Program-made: the position numbers and the translations under genes
Source of the DNA: Sequoia sempervirens
Lineage: Eukaryota; Streptophyta; Pinopsida; Cupressales; Cupressaceae
NCBI GenBank assembly: GCA_007258455.2
Contig: VDFB02321314.1
Location: 1 to 64,000, forward strand
Direction: 5' to 3'
Length of the DNA: 64,000 bases
Notes under the pieces: generated by a model
The model's database searches: none
What the model was told of the DNA's origin: nothing
The model's input: the letters and a program-made list of their open reading frames with translations, nothing else
Shown here: piece by piece, positions 13,801 to 24,878 of the stretch
Numbering within the stretch: the stretch's first letter is position 1
Layout of the letters: every line of letters starts with the position of its first letter

Positions 13801-14400
13801 TTCATCCTCTAATTCTTCACCATGTTGTTTGATAACTACCATGGACAGTGAAGCAAAAATTTCCTATCCATTGGGGCTTTCCAATTCATCAACCCATACT
13901 TTATTGTGTTCGGCGGGCTTGGCAAGAGGATATAAAAACAAATGTTTGTTATTAGATCCATGTGAGATGGTCATTCCTCCCTCCCTGCAATCAATTTTGG
14001 TTGTAACACTAGCCAACCATGGTTGTCCCAGAATTATTGGATAACTTCCTTGGGTGTAAGGGATTCAATTATCTAAAAAATCTATTGGGTATTCCCATCC
14101 ATCCACCTTAACAAGAACATTTTCAATGATGCCCTTGGGAATAGCTATGGATTGATTTTCCATCTGTAAAATTGTAGTTGTGGGGCATAGATCTGTAAGT
14201 CCCAGTTTTTCCATCACATCAACAGTCATTACATTAATGGCTTCTCTAAGGTCCACTAAAGAATTAGGTATTGCTACCTCATTAACTGTTACTGTCATAA
14301 GCGAACTACCCGAATCATCATATTTTGGAGTAGTGGTTGTTCCAACCAACAAATCAGCTAGGTACCCGTTTATGTGGACAGTGTTAATTCATTTTGGTTT
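10856..14400 (-). pseudogene. Element A pol: protease, reverse transcriptase, RNase H, integrase (broken)
   Basis: Domains in minus-strand order: protease at about 14352-14065, where the active-site stretch reads VDLREAIN against the DLGA type expected, so the catalytic loop looks mutated. A linker follows, then RT at 13300-12658 with KWRVCVDYRELN, LPFGLCNTPTTFQR and the catalytic YMDDF. RNase H is at about 12560-12000 (VGASDDAIGVVLGQ, where VDAS is expected). Integrase is at about 11876-10856 with an HHCC zinc finger (RAYHDYLSGGHY … CDEF), a GLDFI core motif and a YHP-x-ENKQVE segment. Protease and RT stay in one frame with stop codons; integrase is shifted. No second RNase H is seen. The polyprotein would act in virus-like particles, copying and inserting the element; this copy cannot make it. 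Confidence 0.85.
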
Positions 14401-16291
14401 TCTCCCTAGGGTCTTGATACACAACTGTTTAATCAGCTAGTTTAACTCAGGGATCTCTTTAATTGCATGTAACAAGGGGACTTTAATCTACAATTACTTA
14501 ATTTCTTGTATTAATGCAGTTTTAGTGGGTGAGGTAATTTTCAAAGCATCTTTCATAAGAATTGGTTTCAGTCGCTCCAGAAAAGGTGCTTTTATTTTGT
14601 CTTTAGGTGCGGGATCCTTCGGAAGTTCAATTGGAGACTATTTGTCTTTAGGTGTAGGATCCTTTAGAAGTTCACTTAAAGACTAACCCCCATCCTCCTG
14701 AGGTAGGTCGAAAGCTCCAGCTAAAGATGGCGGGTCGCGCTTATGTTGCATAGTGTCTGGGATTTATTCTATGGATGTGGGTGTTATGGTGGCTTTCTCA
14801 GCAAAATTCTTGATAGGTTCTTCTATGATTTCTTCAATAGTTAGATGTGAAAATGTTTTCCCAAACCTCAATTATACATTTCCACAGTGTATGGCATTAA
14901 GTCTAGTGGCATTGTCTTGTTCGGTAGAATATACCAGAGTGTTTGGGTAGTTGTTCTTTGGGTTCAAAACTGGTTGCGTCGGAAGTGGTGGCTGGTTGAC
15001 TTGTTCATTTTGTTGTGTATTCTAGGGAGGTGGTAGAATATTTTTTTGTTGAGTAGGCATTCTCCTGGGGCCAGTGTAAAATTGATGTTGAGGTTGATTC
15101 CATTGAGGAATGGTATTTTGAGGGTACCACTATTTTTTAGGTTGATTAGGCCACTGAGGGTTACCCCAAGATTGATTTACCCATTCAAGTGGTCCCTATG
15201 GATAGGTTCCCCAATTAGGGAGTACTAGAGGTGGTACTTGAGGCTAGGGTGCTTCCCATTGATTATTTTTCCAATTAGGTTGGGGTCTCCAGTTAGGATT
15301 GGAATTTTGTCCATAGGAAAAATTGCCTCCAATTCTTTAATTGAAAATGTTCACTTCTTCCTCGACTGAGGTTGTTCTTTTCTTGGAATTTTTGATGGCA
15401 TTCAGTAGCTCACACTGATTGGTGGAGTGATTTTTGTCACACTTGATAAACGTCAATCTTATCAACTTTGTCTAAAGGGAATTCTCTTAGCAAATGTTTA
15501 TTTCGGCCCCTGGGGTAATAAATGGACAAGGTTTCAATATTTCGTGTTTTAGCTTGTATGCCATCTACATTAGTGTTTAACTAGATGAGAATGTCGGTCT
15601 TGAAGTTGGTGAGCTCTTCACAAATTTTTCTGATGTCATTGGAACCTTTAAAGAGAGTGGACTTCTTGATTCCTCCTCGAGTTCAAAAGAAATTCTAACA
15701 CAATTCCATAATATCATTCAGTCCCAACTGGGACACATCTCCTTTCCCCATTAAGTCCAAGCTCCTATGAGCTTCATCATCAAGACCTTTAAGGAATAAG
15801 GTCTTCAGAATATCGAGACTTATGACTTCTCCACCACAACGTTTAGATAAGAAGATAAACCTATCTAGGTAATCCTCTAAAGTTTTATTCTCATTTTGCC
15901 TTACTTTGAATAGTTCTTCTTTCCTATCATTGACCCTGCTGTAACTTTAGTACTTCTCTAAAAAGATAGACTCCATTTCATCCCAGGAGGTCATCGACTA
16001 AGAAGCTAATTCCATAAACTAGTGCATAGTTGAGTCTTTCAGAGTGGAAGGGAAAAGATTTAGTTTTTGATTATCGTTCTTGTAGTCATATGTTTGACAC
16101 AAGACTTTAAGCTGAAATAGAAACTGATCAGGGTCCTCAGTAGACAAACCTTGAAAGGTTGGAAAGAAGGCCGGTGAGATATTTTTCATTATCCTATCAT
16201 CATCTGCATCAATAGTAATAGGATAAGTGAATCTATGTGGTGGTGGTGGAGGGTTATCATTGTTGTTGGTGGCATTTCTACGATCACCCAT
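14401..16291 (-). pseudogene. Element A gag, with several stops
   Basis: The likely start is the ATG at 16291 (MGDRRNATNNNDN), because the longer open frame to 16642 begins inside the primer site without an ATG. The N-terminal half contains the gag-type stretch AFFPTFQGLSTEDPDQFLFQ. A short Cys/His cluster (CDKNHSTNQC) lies near 15440. A Pro/Gln/Asn-rich tail then leads into protease in the same frame. Stops are scattered from about 16018 onward. Gag forms the particle shell and binds element RNA (established for the family). Confidence 0.75.
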
Positions 16292-16623
16292 GATGTTGAA
16301 GGGGATGCGATCCTTTTCAAAAAAATTCTTAGTTAGGAAAGGTTCTAGAGTTTGCAAAGGAATATACTCCTCTACAATTATATGTTCTCTTTCTGAGGTG
16401 TGTGGGAAGGTCTCAGGTTGACCCTGTTCGATCAATTCCTCAGTAAGTTCTTGATCCGAGTTGCCTTCCTCCCTACTTGTTGTTGATATGTCGACTGGGG
16501 TGGTTTTGGTATGAATCTTCCATGGGGGCCTCATTTCCTGACCATGCAGAAAAGAAGCCAAAGGACTATTTTTATCCCTAAAAGAGGTATTTAAGATATC
16601 TCCTACTAACACTAGAAAAAGGC

Positions 16624-16641
16624 TTCCCCGACAATGGTGCA
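16624..16641 (-). promoter_or_regulatory. Primer-binding site of element A, tRNA-Asp type
   Basis: Minus-strand TGCACCATTGTCGGGGAA lies 6 nt inside the 5' LTR. It is a drifted form of TGGCGCCGTTGCCGGGGA, complementary to plant tRNA-Asp and common in Athila elements (from memory). The mismatches are mostly C-to-T or G-to-A. Confidence 0.75.
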
Positions 16642-16647
16642 AAAAAG

Positions 16648-17900
16648 TGATAGGTTGTCGTTAGGTCCTAACACTTTAGTTAATAAACACATATTCATAT
16701 ATAGATTGGGTAGTGTCCAAAGGTTGTATGTAATAGAAGACGTCTCAACTATCTCTCTCAGGTAAACAACTGAATAAAAATTTAAACTAGAGGGTCTCTA
16801 AACTTTGAAAGCAATAAGACATCTATCTAGAAAGCTGAAAATAATTTAAACTAGAAAGCAGAAAACTATGAATCTGAAAAACATCACCACTAAGCTAGAA
16901 ACAATGGAAATGATTAATCTAAAGAATGTGTAAATTTTTGAAGTAAAACTTGTAAAGAAACTAGGAAACATTTATCTAGTGCAAAAGATAACAATTCAAT
17001 AACTAGCATGAGAAATTTAGCAAAAACAACAGAAGGAAGGTGCTCTAGAACTTCAGATACTAAATTCAGAGACTACAGACTTAGCTACAACCTGCAGGAT
17101 TGACACTGACAATATGACACACACACATGAAAATGAATTCTAATTGTAACTTTTTTCTATAAAAGGAAAGTACAGAATGAAAAGTAAAATACTTATCTAT
17201 ATATCTATAACCCTCAAGTGGCTAGCTCTCGGGTGTTTCTACAACTATCTCAGATCACATGCACTGGAATTCTCCAATTTACTTCATTCATATTGCTCAG
17301 TAATTCAAAGAGTGGCGGGAAAACTCATTTTTTATTCATATGGTAGTTTTACTCAAAAGAAATATTGGTAGCATAACGATATTCTTTTGTATTCATCATT
17401 TGCAACAGTTACATATTTATATGAAAACGGCTAACAAAATCCTACTTTCCAGTTGATAAATTCTTTAATAGATTGTCAACAACAAATGGACTTTAAATCC
17501 CATGACATGAAATATTAAAGAGGCTCAACACGAGCCATAAAGTTTTTGAAATTGAAAATAACAGAACTATGAAGACTCGACCCATAACATTTGCTCCTGA
17601 AATTTGGGCACCCACTCGCTTGTTTTCAAAAAGTGTTAAGATCTGCATTCATTTCCCTTTTGACTGGAATGGTAATCGGGAGTGGAAGTTGACTTGTGAA
17701 ATGATGAAGGACTAAACCATTAAATCAACATAAGTTAGCTTAATTCGACTAATTTCAAGAAGTAAAGTTTGCATGTTTATTCATAAAAAGAGAGCAATTA
17801 TTTATCCTAAAGGTAATTAATTGGCAGTGTAAATTGGGATGAAAGGAATAGGTTTGCATATTGAGTCCATTATATTGATGAGGTTATTTTTACCTCGTCA
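16648..17900 (-). repeat. 5' LTR of element A (right)
   Basis: 1253 bp; partner of 5232-6508. In the minus orientation it begins TGACGAGGTAAAAATA and ends CCTATCA. Confidence 0.92.
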
Positions 17901-17905
17901 AGCCT
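17901..17905. repeat. Target-site duplication of element A, right copy (AGCCT)
   Basis: Identical to 5227-5231. Confidence 0.9.
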
Positions 17906-18231
17906 CACTAAAAAAATATCATTTTGTTTGATCTTTGTCTGGCTTGTCATCATATGCCAAACCCTAAACGTTAGACTTAGGATGGGAGTCTGGAATATCC
18001 CTATGTATATGAAACTTTGAGCATACAAGGAGGTAAAATACATTAACCTATTCTATTCAAAATAAAAGTTACACTGAAATTAAGTGTAAGAGTTGATAAA
18101 CATTAATAAAATAAGAAAATTATTTAAAAAATCAATTTTTGTTACATCATAGAATGGTGGTTGTATTCAAAGATGGTTGGAAGTGAGCACTCTTTTTAGC
18201 AACATAAAGCTACATAAGAGAGGATATTAAA

Positions 18232-19500
18232 ATGATTAGGGGTGATATCCAGGAAATGATCCAGAGACATTACTTTTTATGGTTGCAAAAACATATGGTG
18301 ATCTGTTTGATGGAAACATATCTGGTCTTGAAAAAATTAAAATATTGGTTTAAAAATCGTTGTTGTGGTTTACTCAAAGGAGAAGAATCTTCTCATTTTG
18401 GTTTTGGTATTCTAGTAGAATATGTGAAAAAACAAGATCACTACCAATGTTATCAGGTGATACAAGATTACTTGGATCAAATGATACAGGAGGATGTGGA
18501 TCAGATAATAGAGGATCAGATAGATGATCAAGCAGATTAGATGTCAGAGGATCTGACACTATATGAGGTAGATGAGGTACAGGATCTATTGGATCAGCTG
18601 ATAGAGAATCAAGTGGATCAGATGATAGAGAATCAGGTGGATCAGATGATAGAGGATCAAATAATACAGTGTTACTTGGATCATCTGATATAGGATGATC
18701 TAGTCACTAGTAGAAATAGTGTGTAGTTTTTCCAGTATTATGATATCCTAGGTCATATTGATTATGATTATCGACTCTATATTACAAATAGTGAGTTTTT
18801 TCACCAAATAGAGAATCTCTACCTTCATCACAAGAAGAATGAAAAAGATTGTGACAACAGTTTATTTTCATATACTGAAGATACTAAGAGTATTTATTTC
18901 TATTTACTAGAGATAATGAAAGAGTTTTCTATATTAGCACTAGATAGTAAAGAAAAATTTTGTAAGAAAAAAGAGAATTATATAGAAGATACTGAGGATA
19001 TCGAGGAAGAATTTCCTTTAAGTTATCGCTCTTTAACTAAAGAAGAAAAAGAGTATGTCGATGCTAACATAAAACTAATAAAGAGCACAATTAATCTAGG
19101 AAAGGAAGAATTTATAGAAATAGAAGAACAATCTTATGAAGATTATAACATTTCCTATAAAAAAGAAATAGGTTTATCCGACGCTATTCAAACAAGCATA
19201 GGTGAAATAAATGGTATGGTTGTCACACTCAGAGTTATGGATTTTCAATTCATGGGAGGCAATATGGGCTTGGTAGTGGGTGAAAAAATAACCCATTTAA
19301 TAGATTATGCTAATGATAATCTTCTTCCATTAATTCTCGTATGTGCTTCTGGTGGAGCGTGCATGCAAGAAGGAATTTTTAGCTTTATGCAAATGAATAA
19401 AATAGTTGTTGTGTTGCATACACATCAAAAAGAGAATGATTTACTATATATTTCAGTTCTTACATCTCCTACAACTAGTGGAGTCACTGCTAGTTTTGGA
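18232..19500 (+). pseudogene. accD: accD pseudogene (plastid acetyl-CoA carboxylase beta subunit), 3'-truncated
   Basis: One frame runs from about 18232 to the join, interrupted only by stops near 18538, about 18697 and 18724; there are no frameshifts. The carboxyltransferase core is clear from about 19170: [50 protein letters not shown] (usual form GGARMQEG) and [13 protein letters not shown]. After TASFG the rest of the domain is missing. The N-terminal half is long and carries an Asp/Gln-rich repeat expansion. AccD works with the biotin carboxylase subunits in plastid fatty-acid synthesis; this copy lacks part of the catalytic domain. Where the true start lies is unclear; a WFKNRCCG motif near 18352 resembles the usual early accD sequence. 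Confidence 0.9.
18468..18690 (+). repeat. In-frame repeat expansion inside accD
   Basis: Repeated words of about 24-27 bp, such as GTGGATCAGATGATAGAGAA, encode variants of DQMIENQV. The units keep the accD frame. Similar length-variable acidic insertions are known in cupressophyte plastid accD (from memory), which is the best lineage hint in the window. Confidence 0.8.
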
Positions 19501-19731
19501 AGTAGGTACAAACTCTCCTAATTTGTGGTTTATCATACCATTTGTTATAAAAATGGGTAAATGTAGCTTTCCATTATGAACAACTATGGTATGACCAATC
19601 ATTGTGGGTACAATGGTAGATATTTGGGACCAGGTGAGTATTATCCTCTTCTCTTTATTGATGTTTAGATCATCTATTTTACTCAACAAATCATAAGATA
19701 CAAAAGTATTTTTTCTTAGTGAATGTGCCAT
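19501..19731 (-). pseudogene. rps19: rps19 fragment (plastid ribosomal protein S19), 3'-truncated
   Basis: From the ATG at 19731 the minus strand encodes [19 protein letters not shown], then [23 protein letters not shown] and [11 protein letters not shown], the S19 pattern almost to its end. The frame is open up to the join with accD, where the last residues are replaced. S19 is a small-subunit protein at the ribosomal A-site side. Spacing to rpl2 (62 bp) is as in the plastid rpl2-rps19 cluster. Confidence 0.9.
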
Positions 19732-19793
19732 GGTTAATTACCTTTCTTTTTATTGATAGAAAATAAACAATGGATTTACAATTATTTTTATTC

Positions 19794-20028
19794 CTACTTA
19801 CATCCACGAAGGATTGAAACATCACTATATTTATTTCTTTTTTGACTTTTTCTTCCAAGTGCACTATAGCCCCAAGGGGTCATGGTTTTTTTTCTGCCAA
19901 TTGGAGCTCTTCCTTCACCACCCCCATGAGGATGATCCACAACATTCATAACTACTCCTCTTACTTCAGGATGTTTACCTATCCAACGTTTCGACCCAAC
20001 TTTACTTAAAGAATTACAACCAAAGTCC
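19794..20028 (-). pseudogene. rpl2: rpl2 fragment (plastid ribosomal protein L2), C-terminal part
   Basis: The minus strand reads [20 protein letters not shown], then [32 protein letters not shown] and [12 protein letters not shown] with stop at 19794. This is the highly conserved L2 C-terminus including the HPHGGGEGR loop. The N-terminal part, which in plastids carries an intron, is absent: similarity stops near 20028, about 25 bp before the solo LTR. Confidence 0.9.
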
Positions 20029-20056
20029 TAACAAATGGCTTGAAAGTATGAGAGGG

Positions 20057-20483
20057 TGTTGGTATGTGGCTATCATGCTATACTATAGCCCATGGTATCT
20101 TGTACACCCTAGGTTAGTCCTGGGGGGTTTGGGGGGCAGAGAAAAATTTTCTTCCTACCCGTGATCAGAAAAGGGAAAAATCAATGAAAAAGGAAAAATC
20201 CGATTTTGTAGAACCCTAAAATCTAGAAGCTTCTAAGCTTGGTAAAAAGGGGTTCATGGGTATTTCAGTACGATGAAAAATGCGATTATTCACAGGATTG
20301 TAATAGGGTTTTTTCACTGGATAATAAAAGTATTGGATGGCTGCGGTTTGGTGGATGTAGCCCGGATTGGGTGAACCACGTTAAATCTTTGTGTTATGAT
20401 TTATTCTGTGTATGTTTTAGTTTCTCTGATTTATTTATTAAATCTGCATTTAATTATTAGATTTGCCATCTCTAACCCTAACA
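20057..20483 (+). mobile_element. Solo LTR, Ty1/copia type, 427 bp
   Basis: It starts TGTTGGTATG, ends CCTAACA, and is flanked by perfect duplications GAGGG at 20052-20056 and 20484-20488. Near the 3' end, GGATGTAGCCCGG and GGGTGAACCACGTTAAATC resemble the conserved end of many plant copia LTRs (from memory). No internal region remains, so unequal recombination between two LTRs is inferred. Confidence 0.85.
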
Positions 20484-20488
20484 GAGGG

Positions 20489-23400
20489 GTGATATTAATA
20501 GTGTCTTATAGAAAAATTAGGAAAATAATTTTCTTCCAAATAAAACCATAAAAGGAAATGGCTCACCCTATTGAAACCCTTGTAAATTAGCCACCTAATA
20601 TCAAAGATGCTATTACAACATTTCCTAGTAGAAAAATTAAAATTATTTGAGACTTTGGAAATGAATATAACTCACTCCTTGAGTTTTTTAAGTAATTTTC
20701 AAGTGTCATTATGAGCATAAATAACTAAAAATATTGCAAGAAACTCAAATTTTACTTTTTTTTATGTAAAATGAGGTAAACTTGGTCTATTTTAAGGAGC
20801 TTTCTTAGGGAATTTGAAGATGGAAACTTATTAGATGGGAATTCATGATAATTAATTATCATTCCTTTCTAATTTTTGCTAGGAAGATAAGAATTCAAGG
20901 TCACCCTATTACGTGTCAAATTGTGGCCATTATTCATGAATAGAAGTTAAGCTCAAATTTCTAGGTGACATCAAACTCAAAGTGGGAAATATATTGGTGG
21001 GGTCTATTATTAATTTGAAGCTCATTAAGGAAGGATAAAATTTATTTTTTTGTATATGATACATTTAATGGTTTCACAAGGGACTAAAGGGGTTTAAGGA
21101 AAATTAAAGGTGGTGTTAAGACATAGAATGGGGATAGAAGTTAAATTAAAAGGTGAACATATTCATTTAAAGCAATACCATGGGAACAACATTGAAAACA
21201 AGGTCTAGATAGCTAGAGGGGACTTAGGCTATTCAAAAGGGGGCTCTAAACAACACAAGATGTACAATAATGGGATAGGACTAAATGGACAAAAAAATGT
21301 AATAAGAGATTTATAGGGTATGTAAAAAAATATTATAGAAAAATATTTGGTAATAATGTTGTGACCTTTCAAATTGAAACTAGTTAACAAAGAAAAATGA
21401 AAAAGAGGTTAAAAATTAACCCAAATAGAAATGTGCAAGTTACAAAATATGTTTAGAATGATGCTTGGAGTATTCCTAGATGTTTTTGGGAGCTTCCAAG
21501 TAGGGTAATAGGCTATTAGGTGAAGTAACTCCCAAGGGAGTAGCTTAGTCCCTCCTTAGCACCTTGAACAACTACCTAGTCTAATGAGGGTGGCCTAGTC
21601 CTTGTGAATGGAAAAAGGTTTGAAGCATTACAAAGGATTCTTGGCTATTTGTTGAAGGTTCTCAAAGATTGAACCTATCAATAATATAAATAAAGGTGTA
21701 AGAAAATGAAAACAAAGTTTTATTCTGATTTAAATGAGCAAGAAAACTAACAAATAATGCAAAAGGAAGGCTTTCCCATAATATTTTCAAATTTTAACAA
21801 CCAAAATAAATCCCAACCACCTAATAAATATTGTCAAAGGAATAAAAATATACTTTTGATATACAAGGACAAGGTATCCATGCATCTAATTCCCTTTGGG
21901 GTGACATGGTCCTCTCCTAGTTCTCATGCTAACTATCTAGTTGAGAGGACACCTTAGTCCAAATGTCATAACAAGATAAAATTTTACATATAGTTTCACT
22001 ACATGATTTTTAGAACACTTTCCTCTTGGAAATTTGCTATATTCTTCCATATTTCATTTGCAAAAGTGTATGTAGAGAAAAACTTACAAAATAAAGTGGT
22101 TAAGGGGGAGTCTACCTTAGTTAGTCCCATTGTGGATTTTTAATCATGACTACATTTAAAAAAGACAAATTTAAAAAAATCAAAATCTACACTATTAAAT
22201 CACACCTACTCAAAATATAAATAAAACTGAAATGGATAAAGGAAATGACAAGAAGACAAGGTCATGCAAAGAGGGATGAGGAGATAAACTATGAAAACTA
22301 AATAGAAAAATGGGGAAACAAAATTGATATGGGGTGAAGAGGACTAAAGTAAGAGGTGAAAAATATATAATTAAGGTAAAATAGGAAATATCTTAAGGAA
22401 AATTAGAAATGACAAAGGAAACTAGGAAACCCAAGGTTTAGAAAGGAAAAGAGAGGGGTAGGAAAAGAAGAATGTAATAGAAATGAAAAGGAGTGAAAAA
22501 TAGATGGAATGGAAAGAGAATTATTAGGGGGAAGATAAATTGTATATTTTTTAGATATTAGGTTAAAAACTAAAGATATTAGCAAAAATAACTATCTTAC
22601 ATAGTGTGAAATCATCGAAAATAGTCACCTAGTGAGATTGGAATGGTTGTGGCACCTTCTAAGAAGCTCTAAATATATATTGTAGGGATTAGGATGACAT
22701 TTGTAACACTATTTAAATTATTTTATGAAGTGTATAATACTCACTCTTTCAAAATAAACTTCTTCAATATGATGTACAATAGAGATTTTTCATTTAGGTG
22801 TTAAAATGAGGGAGAGAAAGGTCTTATTTATGGATTTTTGAGAAAAAAAATTAGAAAATAGTATGGAACCAAAAATAATAATTATTAAATGCTCATGTCA
22901 TTTAATTTTGATATATAGGAGCCAAAAATATGAAGTCACCACCTTTCCAATAGGAGGGGGTTTCCTTGTCCCTTTATTTGAGAAGAGTCATTTTTTTATG
23001 GAAATCTAATGGTAAATGTGGCTATCCAAGGGTGATGTTTCCATGTGAAGATGAATTGTATGATGAAAAAGTTAAGGGAGAAAATAAGAGGTTTACACAC
23101 ATCAGAGTGATTTAAATAAAATTTAATGATTTGGTCAATTGGTAAAAAGGGTTCAAAGTGATTAGAAGAAATGGTAAAATGGTTGTGGAAAGAGGGAAAA
23201 TACATTAAATGAAGGGGAAAATAAATAAATAATTAGAACCAAAGGATAAGAGGGTTTTGAGGAAAGAATATGGATTGATTAGAAAAGGAAAATAAGCTAT
23301 AATAATGTAAAAAAACTAAAAATGGAAAAGGATCTAAAATGAGTGTAAAACATAATAGAAGAAATTATAGAGTATGAAATTTCTATTATTAGATGTTTTC

Positions 23401-24873
23401 TCCACTTTATAAATCTTATGAAAATCTAAAGGGAAGAATTATACTAAGGTAAGAGTATAATAATCACATAGATAATCATGAAATTCTAAAGAATACAATA
23501 CCATTGAAGATAAATTGATCTTCAATTTTTCTCTTGGATCTTTCTTCAAATACATATACCTATCCATGCAAAGAATCCATAGAAAACAACCATTGTATAC
23601 TAACAAGAAAAAACAAACAAAAAATATAGCATAAATGAAAATTCATATAATAAATACATATAAAATAATTTGGGAACTCAACTCAAACACAATAAAAATG
23701 ATACAATCTAAGTATGAAATAGAAAATAAGCATGTCTACCTATATCATGAAATGCTTTTGGAAACTATTGAAGACAAAACTAAAATTTAATAGCTTTATT
23801 TTGGGGGAATATCTACTATAGTTTATCCAAACAATAAATAAGGAAAGAGAGAAAAATAGGAACTCACAATGGATGCAAGAAGAACACCTTGGAAAAAGTA
23901 AAACAAAAAACAAAAAAATTAGAAACTAGAAGTGATTACAAGGATTGTATATTTTAGGACTAGTTATTGATGTATTCATTCCAAGATTAATATGCCTAAG
24001 AGCTTCTCATAGAAATCCTAGAAGATCAACACAATAGAATAACAATTGTGTGCACATACAGGAGAGAGTGCTCATATGAGAGTAACATATGGGTATATAT
24101 ATGATACCGCTAAGAAAATAAAATTTACAACTAATGTAGGGAAAATATAAATTACCTAATTAAACTTAATAGAATAGGTGTGAAAATAAACTAAAGGGGC
24201 ACTAGTTAGGTAATACACCCAAATCACACCATCACTCCTCCTTAAGTGAACCTAGGGATATAAAATAAAAGATAGGAAGACTCAAATATGGATCTTGACA
24301 ACAAGGTATAATAGGATACTGATGTACAAAAGAAAATGATGAAGGACAACATCCTTCATCCCAAGTATGAAATATCACAAAGAGATAAAAGGAGAAAACA
24401 TGAAGGAAACATATATAGTAAAAGAGAGAAAATAAGATGGACTAAGAAACTTCCCGAGAAGTTGTCCCTAAATGATGAGGAATAGAAGAACATGAACTAT
24501 AGTGAAGCATGAAGAAGCTATAAACAACTAGTACTAAAGAATACCTACTATAATTTTGAAATTAAAGAACCTCCAATACAATAAATATGAAGATCAAGAT
24601 TAAAGAGACATCAATCTACATGAGTGAGAAAAATGATACTACTCAAGAAATGTAGAAATTCAAAATAAGGCAACAATTTGATAGTCAAAGATGTAGAGGG
24701 CGCACAAAAAAAGTATCAATAGTGTCAAGAACACTAACAAACTAAATAAGATATAGTATGGAGTCCATAAACATGAATAAAATATTGTTTATAATTTATG
24801 TACTCTAGATAATTGCAATGCATGGGTAGCCAACCATAACATTCACCTACTTTACAAAAATAAAAACCAAATA
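20489..24873. other. No recognisable gene, 4.4 kb
   Basis: AT-rich with long A-rich runs. ORFs are short and lack protein-like composition. I see no LTR termini, primer sites or conserved motifs. Confidence 0.6.
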
Positions 24874-24878
24874 CATAG

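Larger units (their letters stand above)
5232..17900 (-). mobile_element. Element A: full-length Athila-like Ty3/gypsy retrotransposon, decayed
   Basis: It is bounded by the target duplication AGCCT at 5227-5231 and 17901-17905, with LTRs of 1277 and 1253 bp starting TGATAGG and ending ACCTCRTCA on the plus strand. Reading on the minus strand, the order is LTR, primer site, gag, protease, RT, RNase H, integrase, a 4.3-kb 3' region with an array and a decayed coiled-coil ORF, purine tract, LTR. Athila affinity rests on the tRNA-Asp-type primer site, the absence of a second RNase H, and the large 3' extra region. Aligned stretches of the LTRs differ at roughly 7 % by eye. Every coding region is interrupted, so the copy is non-autonomous. 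Confidence 0.9.
18232..20028. mobile_element. Nuclear plastid DNA insertion, chimeric (accD joined to rps19-rpl2)
   Basis: The segment holds plastid accD on the plus strand and plastid rps19 and rpl2 on the minus strand, meeting tail to tail at about 19500. Both accD and rps19 are cut inside coding sequence at the join. The right limit is near 20028, where similarity to rpl2 stops. The left limit is uncertain: the accD-like frame can be followed back to about 18232. Surrounding retroelements show it is nuclear, not plastid. Stops in accD show it is not functional. Confidence 0.88.

Noticed and set aside
16292..16642. Long N-terminal extension of element A gag
   Set aside because: The open frame starts inside the primer site without an ATG; the ATG at 16291 fits better.
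19453..19500. rps19 frame running into accD
   Set aside because: The extra residues come from the complement of accD past the join and are not S19 sequence.
20470..20483. TAACCCTAACA as telomere-type repeat
   Set aside because: Less than two units, and it is the exact 3' terminus of a solo LTR with target duplication.
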